Positions 8,754-17,424 of a stretch of 64,000 bases of DNA are shown one piece after another. The notes under the pieces are model-generated. The model had not been told where the DNA came from, searched no databases, and saw nothing but the letters and a program-made list of their open reading frames with translations. The stretch comes from Haloarcula rubra (lineage in GTDB: Archaea; Halobacteriota; Halobacteria; Halobacteriales; Haloarculaceae), in assembly GCF_019599465.1 (NCBI RefSeq), contig NZ_RKLR01000012.1:1-64000 (forward strand), in the 5' to 3' direction. A program made the position numbers and the translations under genes. Each line of letters starts with the position of its first letter. The first letter of the stretch is position 1.

Positions 8754-8939
8754 TTAATTTGTTGTACTACAGTCAGAAATAGGATCCGTCACTTCGAAGG
8801 TTACACTGACAAGCTCGGGATTGTGATCTGCGTTTTCTTCGAGAAAGACCTCGATATCGTTGAGTTCAAGATTTTTAGTCGTCGGCTCACCGTGTTGCGG
8901 TTCGAGGGTAAACTTTCGGCGGGATAACTGGCCTGACAT
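8754..8939 (-). CDS. Small acidic hypothetical protein
   Basis: From the ATG at 8939 this is a 61-residue acidic protein (MSGQLSRRKFTLEPQHGEPT, later NPELVSVTFEVTDP). The same frame stays open to 9107, but the extra N-terminal part reads poorly. The composition is haloarchaeal, but no family is recognised. It may be a fragment of a larger gene. Confidence 0.35.
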   Translation of the reverse strand: MSGQLSRRKFTLEPQHGEPTTKNLELNDIEVFLEENADHNPELVSVTFEVTDPISDCSTTN

Positions 8940-9107
8940 GCCAAATAATTCTCTTTTTGCATGACAAATGACTGTTGCTAAGAGATATATTTCAGCCACC
9001 ATCTCTTGAAGTAACGCTACTGATGATATTGGTTTGCACAGTATCTCGTGGAAGCCGTTCTCGTCTATGGTCGGCTGTCGGGGATATTGAGACAAAAACC
9101 GGCACAC

Positions 9108-9753
9108 CGGCTTATTGAAGGGAATCTAGCGCTTCCCAGCGCTGCATGGATGGCAGGGTGTTCGGTTCCATCGCTTCAATTATGGGTATTTCAAAGGACG
9201 GAATCAACGAAACAATGATGATGCGGTCGCTGGCACGGCTAACCTAATGGACCCCCGCTGGACGTTCCTGGCGGTGGTCGCTACCGAGGAACAGACGCGA
9301 CTCAATGAACTCGGAGCGCAGGTCGAACAGTCCTGAAAACCACGCCTGGTCTAAATACCCGACGCGGTCATGGATGGTGAGGGTGAGACTTTGGCGTATG
9401 GCGGGCACCTGAGGGGGTACGGCAGTGCCCGCACTGACGGCTATCGGTCATAGTCAAATGGACGTTGTGTCTAGGCAAGTAAACCGGGCGGCGACGTCAC
9501 CCGTCGGCGGCCGCGCGCCGTACTTGCTCGCGCCCGGTGCGACGACGTTTATCGGACAGTGGACGGAGTCTACAGGGAGTTGCACTCGTCAGCGAATGAA
9601 GTGGCTTCTGGTCGGTGAATACGGCGATTGCCCACTGTCGGCGAAAATTCTCCCCGTTCGGTACAATATGATACGAAATATCATGGGCCGTGTGTCGGTT
9701 GAACGACCGGTCCTCGGCATCGTAAAAGCTGCCGTCACGTCGACAGGTACGTT
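9108..9753. other. Gene-poor stretch with a coding-like fragment on the minus strand
   Basis: About 645 bp with no intact gene. On the minus strand at about 9560-9740 a frame reads DGSFYDAEDRSF, then HDISYHIVPNGENFRRQW and FTDQKPLHSL. It looks translated in bias but has no start of its own and no recognised family, so it is probably the remnant of a lost gene. Confidence 0.35.
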
Positions 9754-11004
9754 CTAGAACGCCTCTGAGTTGCCCCCTGGTTCTGGAGCCACCCATGCGA
9801 CCGCAATCCCGCAGATGGCGAGGACTCCAGCGAGTAAGAATGCAGTATCGAATCCAGCAATGTCAACAATAACACCGCCTGCAATCGGGGCAAGGAACGC
9901 TCCCGTCAACCCAACACTCGTCTGGAACGCGACAGCTGTCGCAGCGACCCGCGAATCGACAACCTCTCGAACGTACGTGAAGGACAGGCCGAGCGTTAGC
10001 TGGACTGCAAACCCGGTGAGAACCAGGAGCCCAATGAGCAGTGGAAGTGAGCGAAATCGGGTAAAGACGAGCACGAGTGGAGCGGCAACCCCAAAAGATC
10101 CTAAGACGATGGGCTGGCGGCGACCACCGAAGATCCGGTCGGACAGGAGGCCACTACTGATCCGGGAGACAACACCGATGGCCGGAAACACGGCTACCAG
10201 AAGGCCACTCGCTGCGAGTGAAAGCCCGAGTTCCGCTGTGAGATACGATGAACCCCAGCTATTCACGAACAGGTACAACGAATAGCCGAGAAACCCGAGC
10301 AGCCCAACTGTCCAGACATTCCGGTTCTGGAGAACCGCACCGAACTCCTGAATGGAAGGCGCGTCTCCCCGGGTCGTTCCGAGTCCTCGACTGGCCGGCC
10401 AAAACAGGAGGAGACCAACGATTGTGAGGCCCGCGAATGCAACAAAGATCGCGGGCCATCCGAATCGATGCGCAATCAGTGGGCCAGTCCCCTGACCAAG
10501 TGCGAATCCGATTGGCCCACTCGCGGTGAAGATGCCGACTGCCGTTGCCCGGTTCTCAGCGTTCGCTGCCCGACTCACGATATCGATGCCCGCATTCCAG
10601 ACGACGACGTAGGCGACGCCACCGAGCGCTCGTGATGCAATCAACGATCGGTAGTCCCCTTGGCGCCCAGCGAACCATCCCCACGTCCCTGCAGCAACGA
10701 GTGTGAGAACCGCGAGTGCCATCGCGTGCCTGGAATCTGTTCGGTCGAGCACCGCCCCAGCCGGGAGGCTTGCAACCACTGCAGCGCCGAACATGATCCC
10801 GACGAGGAACCCAGCGATTGTCGGGCCGATACCCAACGAGTCACGAATGAGTGGGGTGACACTAGCCGGAACGATCTCATAGGCAGCCAATCCTGTCGAG
10901 ATGAGGCTCGCCCCAACGACGAGTCCCCACGTCGACTGGTGGTTCTGTTGTGGTTCACTGTTGGTTGCGTCTTCAGACTGGGTAGTGGTAAGTCGGCTAG
11001 TCAT
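9754..11004 (-). CDS. Major facilitator superfamily transporter
   Basis: A 416-residue permease with about 12 hydrophobic segments. The MFS motif A region lies between TM2 and TM3 (GAVLDRTDSRHAM), and a second copy (GLLSDRIFGGRRQP) lies between TM8 and TM9. Both mark it as an MFS member of the nitrate/CynX-like or general sugar/drug type. The start MTSRLTTTQ at 11004 is preferred over an upstream extension of 38 residues. It is divergent from the large HTH_10 regulator. The intergenic region holds an AATAACAAACAACT element at 11111-11124 that recurs after that regulator gene. Substrate is unknown. Confidence 0.8.
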   Translation of the reverse strand: MTSRLTTTQSEDATNSEPQQNHQSTWGLVVGASLISTGLAAYEIVPASVTPLIRDSLGIGPTIAGFLVGIMFGAAVVASLPAGAVLDRTDSRHAMALAVLTLVAAGTWGWFAGRQGDYRSLIASRALGGVAYVVVWNAGIDIVSRAANAENRATAVGIFTASGPIGFALGQGTGPLIAHRFGWPAIFVAFAGLTIVGLLLFWPASRGLGTTRGDAPSIQEFGAVLQNRNVWTVGLLGFLGYSLYLFVNSWGSSYLTAELGLSLAASGLLVAVFPAIGVVSRISSGLLSDRIFGGRRQPIVLGSFGVAAPLVLVFTRFRSLPLLIGLLVLTGFAVQLTLGLSFTYVREVVDSRVAATAVAFQTSVGLTGAFLAPIAGGVIVDIAGFDTAFLLAGVLAICGIAVAWVAPEPGGNSEAF

Positions 11005-11104
11005 TAGTTGAGGTGGTGGGCGCTGAAATCGAGAGGAGACGGTCGATCGTGATGAGGTTCGATAATCGCATATCCACGTTACATATCGCTTCGCATACCT
11101 CTGG

Positions 11105-11124
11105 GGGTTAAATAACAAACAACT
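11105..11124. promoter_or_regulatory. GGTTAAATAACAAACAACT element, copy 1
   Basis: The sequence GGTTAAATAACAAACAACT lies in the divergent promoter region between the MFS gene and the HTH_10 regulator. A near-identical element occurs at 14126-14142 and a weaker one at 14153-14173, bracketing the regulator gene. It is a candidate binding site for the HTH_10 protein. Confidence 0.45.
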
Positions 11125-11251
11125 TTGTCAATAGCTGGTCTGATGATTAACTAGCCCTACACATGTATTCCGACTCAGCACAGCAACAGAACTGGATGCA
11201 CATTCGAATCGGCATTGAAAAAATCGTTCGCGCTACCAGTGTATTCGAATA

Positions 11252-14134
11252 ATGGTTTCTTCTCCACCTGTTCTCGATTCGTCGACGGTGTTGCTCGTCG
11301 GGACGGATGACTGGATTGCGCGATTTGCCACGACCCTTGAGACACGGATTGATGCGACTGTGCATACAGCTCGAACCAAGGCGAAAGCGATCGACATCGT
11401 CCGGAAACGGACTCCGGACTGTCTCATCAGCGGATACACGCTCGAAGAAACGACGGGGCTGGAATTACTCAGAGAAATACGCACCGAAACCACGACTCTA
11501 CCGGTACTACTCTGTACCGTCGACGGGAGCGAAGCCATCGCCAGCGAGGCTATCGAGGCTGGTGTTACCGATTATATCGTGCTCACGGAACCGGTAGAAC
11601 AGATGCACGAAGAACTCCTCGAACGAAGTGAACAGGCCGTCCGATCTGCACAGCGGTCGGTAACGCAGCGGGAGCGGGCTAGACAGTTCGACGCTATCTT
11701 CAACGATTCGCGAACCGCGACGTGGGTGCTTGACCCGGATGGCTCGCTCGCCCGTGTGAACGAAACAGCACGGGAGATGATAGAAGAGGACGTCGAAACG
11801 ATCGTTGGCGAGCCATTCTGGACGCTACCATGGTGGGCAGAGACCGATGCAACGAACGCAGACATCGAACAGATCGTGGAGAGCGCACTCGGCGGAACGT
11901 TCGGCAACGCGGTCGTCCAACAGCCCCCACACGTCCAGGACCCACGCGTCATCGATCTCTCCGTGCATCCGGTCGAGAACGAACGAGGTGACCTCGTCTC
12001 GATTGTCGTCGAAGGCGTCGACATCACCGAACGCGTCGGCCTCGAACGCGATCTCCGTCAATCAGAGCAACTTCATCGCGTCACGCTCAACAACATGACC
12101 GACACCGTCCTCATCACGGATGAGGCCGGCGAGTACACCTACGTCTGTCCCAACGTCCACTTTATTTTCGGCTACACAGCTGACGAGATTCACCAGCAGG
12201 GGACAATCGACGACCTCCTCGGTGAAGATCTCTTCGACCGCGACGAACTCGCGGCTGACGGCGTTCTCAGGAACATCGAAACCACAGCGACAGACAAGGC
12301 GGGTCGCGAACACACACTCCTCGTGAACGTCCGGGAGGTCTCGATTCAGGACGGAACACTCCTCTTCAGCTGTCGGGACATTACGAAACGAAAGCAACGC
12401 GAGGAGGCCCTCGCAACGCTTCAGGAAACCGCTCGGGACTTCCTCTACGCCGAAACCCATCAGGAAATCGCCCAGCACGTCGTCGACGACACACCCGGCG
12501 TCCTCAATCTGGATGCGAGTGCGGTCTATCTCTTCGATGCCGATACCAACGATCTTCAACCGGCAGCACACTCGGCGACGATGAAAGAACTCAACGGCCC
12601 GCTCCCCACCGTTCACGCCGACGGCGAGACTCTTCCGAGTTACAGTTTCGTCGAAGACGAAGCCCTATTCTTCGACGACGTTCACGAGACGGATCGGCTT
12701 GAGAACCGGGCGACTGACCTTCGCAGTGCAGCCTACATTCCACTCGGCAACCACGGCGTTTTCGTTGCTGGTTCGGACCGAGTTGGTATCTTCGACGACG
12801 TGACCAAGGAACTGGCCGATCTGCTCGCCGCAACAGCCGAGGCAGCCCTCGACCGCGTCACGCGAGAGTCACGACTCCGTGAACAGGACCGTACGCTCCA
12901 GCAGCAAAACGAACAACTCACCGCCCTGAACCGTATCAACGAGACGATTCGGGAGATCGATCAAGCCCTCGTGCAGGCCGAAACGCGAGAGGAGATCGAT
13001 CACACGGTCTGTGAGTTGTTGACCGCCGACGATCGGTTCAGATTTGCCTGGATCGGCACAGTCGATTCAGCGACCGACACCGTCGATCCACGGGCCTGGG
13101 CAGGCACCGAAGAGGGTTATCTGGATAGCCAGTCGTTCACCGTCGACGCGTCAGGGACAGAGCCGGCCGGACAAACTGCAGCGACCAGCGACGTGACGAT
13201 GGTTACGAACGTCGCTACCGGTCTCCGTGACGAAGTCTGGCGGAAGGAGGCACTCACTCGCGACTATCTCTCTGTATTGAGTATCCCGCTCGTGTACAAC
13301 GACCTCATGCACGGTGTCCTAACAGTCTACGCTCCAGACCGGGATGCGTTCGACGAGACGACGAAAGCTGTCCTGGGTGAACTCGGTGAAACCATCGCGT
13401 CTGCTCTCAGCGCGATCGAGCGGAAGAATGCGCTGCTCTCGACCTCGATGACGCGTGTCGAGTTCGTCATCGACGATCCGGCGTTCGTCCTCACACGGCT
13501 TGCACGGGACACAGCGTGCACACTCACATATCAGGGTGGCGTCCAGCGGTCAACCGAGGGGAACTACGTGTTCGTTACTGTCGAGGGCGCAGCTCTGGCT
13601 GACGTTGCAGACACCGCTGCACAGCTAGTCGCAATCGACGATGTCCAACAGATCAGTACCGATGGTGATGGGGGTGTCTTGCGGCTTCGGCTCACTCAAC
13701 CGTTTCTGGCTCTGGAGCTGGCTGATCACGGTGCTGTCTTCCGGAAAGCGACGGCAAACCCCACCACGACAACGCTCGTCATCGATATTCCGGATAGTAT
13801 AGATGTTCGAACGATCACACAACTCGTCCGTGAGGCGTTCTCGACCGTCGAACTCCGCTCCAAACAGACGCTCGATCAGACCGCAGAACGCGACCTTTAC
13901 GCGACGTTCCTCGAGAAACTGACCGAGCGACAGCTGGAAGTGATCCAGACGGCGTACTACAGTGGGTTCTTCGAGTCACCGCGTGAGAGCACTGGCGAAG
14001 ATGTTGCAGAGACACTCGGTATCTCCCCGCCTGCATTTTATAAACACGCCCGCACGGTTCAGCGGAAACTGTTTGCCACGCTCTTCGAAGAGTATAACCA
14101 CCCCATCGCAGCCTCTGTTAGTAGGGTTCAATAA
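11252..14134 (+). CDS. Multi-sensor HTH_10 regulator: degenerate receiver, PAS, PAS, GAF, GAF, BAT, HTH_10
   Basis: A 960-residue cytoplasmic one-component regulator. Domains in order: receiver-like (12-125), PAS (145-255), PAS (273-385), GAF (389-550), coiled linker, GAF (575-725), BAT domain (about 732-880) and a C-terminal HTH_10 domain (889-945, LTERQLEVIQTAYYSGFFES, then GISPPAFYKHARTV). The receiver domain lacks its phosphoacceptor: the usual Asp is Gly in PDCLISGYTLEE, and the conserved Lys is Glu in LTEP, so it probably acts as a fold only. Downstream lie a rubrerythrin-like gene and a glutamate dehydrogenase fragment. The DNA elements at 11105 and 14126 are possible targets. Confidence 0.9.
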   Translation: MVSSPPVLDSSTVLLVGTDDWIARFATTLETRIDATVHTARTKAKAIDIVRKRTPDCLISGYTLEETTGLELLREIRTETTTLPVLLCTVDGSEAIASEAIEAGVTDYIVLTEPVEQMHEELLERSEQAVRSAQRSVTQRERARQFDAIFNDSRTATWVLDPDGSLARVNETAREMIEEDVETIVGEPFWTLPWWAETDATNADIEQIVESALGGTFGNAVVQQPPHVQDPRVIDLSVHPVENERGDLVSIVVEGVDITERVGLERDLRQSEQLHRVTLNNMTDTVLITDEAGEYTYVCPNVHFIFGYTADEIHQQGTIDDLLGEDLFDRDELAADGVLRNIETTATDKAGREHTLLVNVREVSIQDGTLLFSCRDITKRKQREEALATLQETARDFLYAETHQEIAQHVVDDTPGVLNLDASAVYLFDADTNDLQPAAHSATMKELNGPLPTVHADGETLPSYSFVEDEALFFDDVHETDRLENRATDLRSAAYIPLGNHGVFVAGSDRVGIFDDVTKELADLLAATAEAALDRVTRESRLREQDRTLQQQNEQLTALNRINETIREIDQALVQAETREEIDHTVCELLTADDRFRFAWIGTVDSATDTVDPRAWAGTEEGYLDSQSFTVDASGTEPAGQTAATSDVTMVTNVATGLRDEVWRKEALTRDYLSVLSIPLVYNDLMHGVLTVYAPDRDAFDETTKAVLGELGETIASALSAIERKNALLSTSMTRVEFVIDDPAFVLTRLARDTACTLTYQGGVQRSTEGNYVFVTVEGAALADVADTAAQLVAIDDVQQISTDGDGGVLRLRLTQPFLALELADHGAVFRKATANPTTTTLVIDIPDSIDVRTITQLVREAFSTVELRSKQTLDQTAERDLYATFLEKLTERQLEVIQTAYYSGFFESPRESTGEDVAETLGISPPAFYKHARTVQRKLFATLFEEYNHPIAASVSRVQ

Positions 14135-14173
14135 CAAACAACTAGTTCAGAATAGGGTTCTTTAACAAACATC
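14126..14173. promoter_or_regulatory. AATAACAAACAACT element, copy 2, and a related TTTAACAAACATCT
   Basis: GGGTTCAATAACAAACAACT spans the end of the HTH_10 regulator gene, and GGGTTCTTTAACAAACATCT follows 27 bp later, before the rubrerythrin-like gene. Together with the copy at 11105 they form three related sites around the regulator. A role in activating the downstream rubrerythrin/glutamate dehydrogenase transcript is inferred. Confidence 0.45.
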
Positions 14174-14248
14174 TCATTATTCCCTTATACACTTATTACG
14201 ATTTATCAGAGTGCTTCCGATCCACCGATCGGCGCTCGTGAATTCATC

Positions 14249-14392
14249 ATGAGGAATGTCGATCCTGAACCAGACGAAGAAACACCGTACGAGTGTTTCG
14301 AGTGTGGCAATGTCATCTTCGCAGAGACCAGTCCCGGCCAGTGCCCCGACTGCAGTGGCCCGATGCGAAACCGTCGAACCCCGCTTGAATGA
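14249..14392 (+). CDS. Rubrerythrin-like zinc-ribbon small protein
   Basis: A 47-residue protein with two CxxC knuckles (ECFECGN and QCPDCSG) separated by 12 residues. This is the rubredoxin-like iron or zinc fold annotated in haloarchaea as a rubrerythrin-like domain protein. Its TGA overlaps the next gene's ATG (ATGA at 14389), so the pair is coupled. The N-terminal MRNVDPEPDEETPYECFECG is typical of the family. The role is unknown; the metal is inferred from the cysteines. Confidence 0.8.
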   Translation: MRNVDPEPDEETPYECFECGNVIFAETSPGQCPDCSGPMRNRRTPLE

Positions 14393-14590
14393 CCATGGCT
14401 TCCAAAACCCATAGCTCACGCGGCGAATCAGAAGACGCGACGGTAGAATCGTCCGAGCCGGGATCGGCACTTCAAACGGCCCGTCGACAGCTGTACCGTG
14501 TTTCCGACCATCTTGACATCGACCAGAACATCGTCGAACGGCTCAAATACCCTAAAACGGTTCAGGAGGTCACAGTTCCAATCGAGCGGG
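14389..14590 (+). pseudogene. gdhB: Glutamate dehydrogenase, N-terminal fragment cut by a TnpB element
   Basis: About 66 residues match the N-terminus of haloarchaeal glutamate dehydrogenase (SALQTARRQLYRVSDHLDID, VERLKYPKTVQEVTVPIER). Just where the family continues into the substrate-binding region the frame runs into the end of an IS200/IS605-type element (GTAAGCTACCACGG from 14591). The rest of the gene is not found on the other side of the element, so the insertion was accompanied or followed by a deletion. The enzyme would otherwise interconvert glutamate and 2-oxoglutarate. Confidence 0.75.
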
Positions 14591-14598
14591 GTAAGCTA

Positions 14599-14618
14599 CC
14601 ACGGCCTGAAGGCCGTGG
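14599..14618. repeat. Right-end hairpin of TnpB element 1
   Basis: Perfect 8-bp inverted repeat CCACGGCC/GGCCGTGG with a TGAA loop, the subterminal hairpin expected to be bound by TnpA and to close the guide RNA. Confidence 0.7.
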
Positions 14619-14638
14619 CATTCAGCGTGGACTCCCAC

Positions 14639-15832
14639 TCAAGCCAAATTTGGCACGGATGTGACTCCGTTCGTGTTCACCATCCCGCTGTTCAAGCGCA
14701 CGCCTACGGGTGCGCCTCCCTCGCCTCCAGTTTGGTTGCGAAGGAGTTTTAGTCCGATGTTCTTCGAGGCGTTGTAGTCAGCGTGGTTCTCGTACCCGCA
14801 TTGCTGACACGCGAACGACTCTTGGTGGCGATTCCCGCCGTGGGTGAACCCGCACGTCGAGCACCGCTGTGACGTGTACGCAGGATTCACCTGTTCGACC
14901 GAAATACCGCGTTCTTCAGCCTTGTACTCGACGTTCTCGTACAAACTTCGGAACGCCCACTCGTGAAACTTCCGTGCGTTCGGCATTCGCTCTCGAATGT
15001 TGGTCAAGTCCTCGAAGGCGATGTGCGAGCAGTCGTTCTCGACCGCTTCTTCGACAAGCTCGTTCGCAATGCGGTGTAGTTCCTGTGTGAACCGCCATGT
15101 CTCCGTCTCACCGACCGACTGGACGTTCTCATGTGCCCACCGCGTCCCACACTCCTGAAGCGACCGACGGCGCTCAACGTACTCAGTACGCCAGTGGTTG
15201 AGTTCGTCGGCAGACCAGAACGTCCCTGCCGAAGTGACAGCGATGTTCTCAACCCCGAGGTCTACCCCAAGAACCGTTCCGTTCTTGGAGCGTTCGGGGG
15301 TGTCCACATCCGCCTTTGTTCGGATATGGAGGTAGAGTCCGTCGTCTCGCTCGTGGAGCGTCGCACCTGTTCGTTCGTAGTCCTCGTTGAACAGGTACTC
15401 TGCGTGGGGTGTGTCGCGGTCCTCGTTGGGAAGGATGTACTCGGCGGTGACACGCCCGTCAACAGTAGACAGCGTGGCGTGGTCGTCGTAGAACGTTGCG
15501 TTGCGCTGGTTGTACTCACAGAACGGGGTCGTGAACGTCGGGAGCGAAGCGTACTCTCCTTTCTTCCACTTCGATACGACGCTTTTGAGCGCGTCTACAG
15601 CGCGGTCGCGTGCGGACTGAACGTGGTTGCTGTGTAGCTCGGTTCGGTCGCGCACGTCGCTGTAGGTTTCTTCATGGAGTACGGACTTCCGTGTCTCGAC
15701 GTACTCTCCTTCGGACGCAACGTCTACGATGTAGTTAGCTGAATCGAGGAACTGCTGGATTGTCGCCCGAAGAAGGTCAGCGTCGCTATCGTCCACGTCG
15801 AGCTTGACGGGGACGGTTCGACGGACCTCCAT
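14639..15832 (-). CDS. tnpB: TnpB RNA-guided nuclease of IS200/IS605 element 1
   Basis: A 397-residue TnpB. The RuvC-like catalytic residues are all present: Asp in GVDLGVEN, Glu in IAFEDLTN and Asp in [12 protein letters not shown]. The zinc ribbon has two CxxC pairs (CSTCGF and CQQCGY) between the second and third motifs. TnpB proteins cleave DNA guided by an RNA transcribed from the element's right end and help retain the transposon. The start [11 protein letters not shown] at 15832 is chosen because homologues begin there. It is intact and should be active. Confidence 0.9.
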   Translation of the reverse strand: MEVRRTVPVKLDVDDSDADLLRATIQQFLDSANYIVDVASEGEYVETRKSVLHEETYSDVRDRTELHSNHVQSARDRAVDALKSVVSKWKKGEYASLPTFTTPFCEYNQRNATFYDDHATLSTVDGRVTAEYILPNEDRDTPHAEYLFNEDYERTGATLHERDDGLYLHIRTKADVDTPERSKNGTVLGVDLGVENIAVTSAGTFWSADELNHWRTEYVERRRSLQECGTRWAHENVQSVGETETWRFTQELHRIANELVEEAVENDCSHIAFEDLTNIRERMPNARKFHEWAFRSLYENVEYKAEERGISVEQVNPAYTSQRCSTCGFTHGGNRHQESFACQQCGYENHADYNASKNIGLKLLRNQTGGEGGAPVGVRLNSGMVNTNGVTSVPNLA

Positions 15833-15922
15833 ATACCTCACAAAACACCGAGCGTTTTTATGTCTTAATTAGGGAGTCGCCCTGCCATCGACGGTGCTTG
15901 GTGGAGGGAGTGTCGGTTTCCT

Positions 15923-15942
15923 CCTGCGCCTAAAGGCGCAGG
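15923..15942. repeat. Left-end hairpin of TnpB element 1
   Basis: Perfect 8-bp inverted repeat CCTGCGCC/GGCGCAGG with a TAAA loop, about 90 bp upstream of the tnpB start. Confidence 0.65.
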
Positions 15943-16068
15943 TATCCACCTTGCATCTCTATGACGCCGCAAATCAGTCGTTCAGCTAAGCTGCTTATTG
16001 ACCAACAATCATTCTCTCGGGCGATCAGAATATTCTGGAGAGCGGACTGATTAGAACTAAAGCTGCGT

Positions 16069-16902
16069 TCAGACCCGGAATCGCACCTTAATTCCGTCCG
16101 GCCCTGTGACGGCGATACCGTCGCCCGTCTCAGTGACTGTATACTGACTGTCCGCGGCTCGCTCATGGACTTCGTCGAGTGTCTCTGTGTCGTGAAGGAC
16201 CACTTCAAACCAAGATAGACCTGTGCCGCCGGCTGGCGTTGATCGATGGTTCCACGTGTTCGCACCGATATGATGGTGGTATCCGCCAGCACCGATGAAG
16301 AGTGCGGCTGGCACTTCCGTTTGTACATCGAACCCGATGGTGTCCACGTAGAAGTCGCTGAACACCTCCAGTGAAGACACTTCGAGGTGAACGTGCCCCA
16401 CGTCCGTTCCAGCAGGAAGTCCTGACTTACCGGCGGCAACAGCCTCTACAGATTCCAGATCAAGGGGATACGTTCCCATCCGAACGCGCCCACCGTCACC
16501 GAGAGGCCAGTCCTCACGTGGGTAATCTCGGTAGATCTCGATGCCGTTGCCCTCCGGGTCAGTAAGGTACAGTGCCTCACTGACGCCGTGGTCGGATGCA
16601 CCGCCGAGTTGCCAATGCTCCCGGATGCGGGCTAATGCATCGCCCAACGCCTCACGCGAGGGAACCCTGAACGCGTTGTGGAAGAGGCCTGCTCCCGACT
16701 GGTGTCGGGAGAGTGCATCCGGGTCGTGCTCTAGGACGAGCAGCGGGGTCTCCTCGACACCGAGAACGGCTGTCGTGTCGGCGTGACTGAGAACGCTGAG
16801 TCCAACGACGTCCCGGTAGAACTCGGCCATTTCCGTGAGCTCCGAGACGCGAAGCGCTGTCCGTCCGATATGTGTTTCCTGTGGGAGTGTTTCTGTATTC
16901 AT
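16069..16902 (-). CDS. VOC-family ring-cleaving dioxygenase-like protein (CatE type)
   Basis: A 277-residue protein with two vicinal-oxygen-chelate repeats. The first starts IGRTALRVSELTEMAEFYRD and ends in GNGIEIYRDYP; the second starts DVGHVHLEVSSLEVFSDFY. Metal ligands are visible as His in GHVHLEV and Glu in GIEIYRD; a YHHHIGANTW segment lies between. It resembles catechol-2,3-dioxygenase CatE proteins, but substrate cannot be assigned. It is the last gene of an operon with DoxX and an SDR under an HxlR regulator, which suggests a response to quinones or other electrophiles. The start at 16902 is ATG; the upstream alternative is TTG. Confidence 0.8.
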   Translation of the reverse strand: MNTETLPQETHIGRTALRVSELTEMAEFYRDVVGLSVLSHADTTAVLGVEETPLLVLEHDPDALSRHQSGAGLFHNAFRVPSREALGDALARIREHWQLGGASDHGVSEALYLTDPEGNGIEIYRDYPREDWPLGDGGRVRMGTYPLDLESVEAVAAGKSGLPAGTDVGHVHLEVSSLEVFSDFYVDTIGFDVQTEVPAALFIGAGGYHHHIGANTWNHRSTPAGGTGLSWFEVVLHDTETLDEVHERAADSQYTVTETGDGIAVTGPDGIKVRFRV

Positions 16903-16932
16903 TGAAGTCAATAAAATGGATGTGGGCGCTGC

Positions 16933-17424
16933 TTATCTATCTACGACCCGCGCCTGAGACGAATCAGAAGAGCTGTCCTCGTGGTCGAACAGCACGTGTT
17001 CGATCGAGAGTGCTCCAGGGCCACTCAGAGAAAGCGCTACTGCGATCAAGGTGAGTGTGAGCGTCAGTTCGATACCATTACTCGCGGCTGGATACCCGTT
17101 GGGTAGGTGGAACAGCAGTGTCGCGACGAGCATATCGATGGCGATTACCACACTTACGATTCGAACGGCCAGGCCGGCCAGCAACAAGATGCCGCCGACA
17201 AGTTCGAGGAGACCGACACCCCATGCCGCAATCGTTGGAAGCGGAACGCCGAGGCTCGCCAAGAAGCCCGTGAACCCCGAGATGCCCATCGACTTCGGCC
17301 CGATTGCGAACACTTTGCCAACGCCAGAGATGAGCATCGGAATCCCGAGGGCGAGTCGAACGATGGCAAGACTCCACCGCCTAGCCGTCTCGGACGACTG
17401 CTGATGTGACACGGTCTGGGCCAT
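16933..17424 (-). CDS. DoxX family membrane protein
   Basis: A 163-residue inner-membrane protein with about four transmembrane helices, beginning after a short cytoplasmic tail with WSLAIVRLALGIPMLISGVG. This is the DoxX/DoxD pattern (small conserved Arg-rich first helix, GxGKVF loop, LELVGGILLL third segment). Its ATG overlaps the stop of the upstream SDR gene by one base. DoxX proteins accompany redox and thiol-stress enzymes, and the exact activity is unknown. Confidence 0.8.
   Translation of the reverse strand: MAQTVSHQQSSETARRWSLAIVRLALGIPMLISGVGKVFAIGPKSMGISGFTGFLASLGVPLPTIAAWGVGLLELVGGILLLAGLAVRIVSVVIAIDMLVATLLFHLPNGYPAASNGIELTLTLTLIAVALSLSGPGALSIEHVLFDHEDSSSDSSQARVVDR

Larger units (their letters stand above)
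14591..15950 (-). mobile_element. IS200/IS605-type element carrying tnpB only (element 1)
   Basis: The element contains one tnpB gene and no tnpA. Its right end carries a perfect 8-bp hairpin (CCACGGCC-TGAA-GGCCGTGG, 14599-14618) just past the tnpB stop. The left end carries another (CCTGCGCC-TAAA-GGCGCAGG, 15923-15942) upstream of tnpB. Exact borders are estimated from the gdhB break on one side and the hairpin on the other. It depends on a TnpA supplied elsewhere for movement. The region spanning the tnpB 3' end and right-end hairpin is where an omega/reRNA would be expected. Confidence 0.75.

Noticed and set aside
15996-16015. GACCAACAATCATTC near the VOC gene as a second copy of the ArdC-operon repeat
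   Set aside because: Only part of one arm matches and there is no inverted partner, so the similarity is probably chance.
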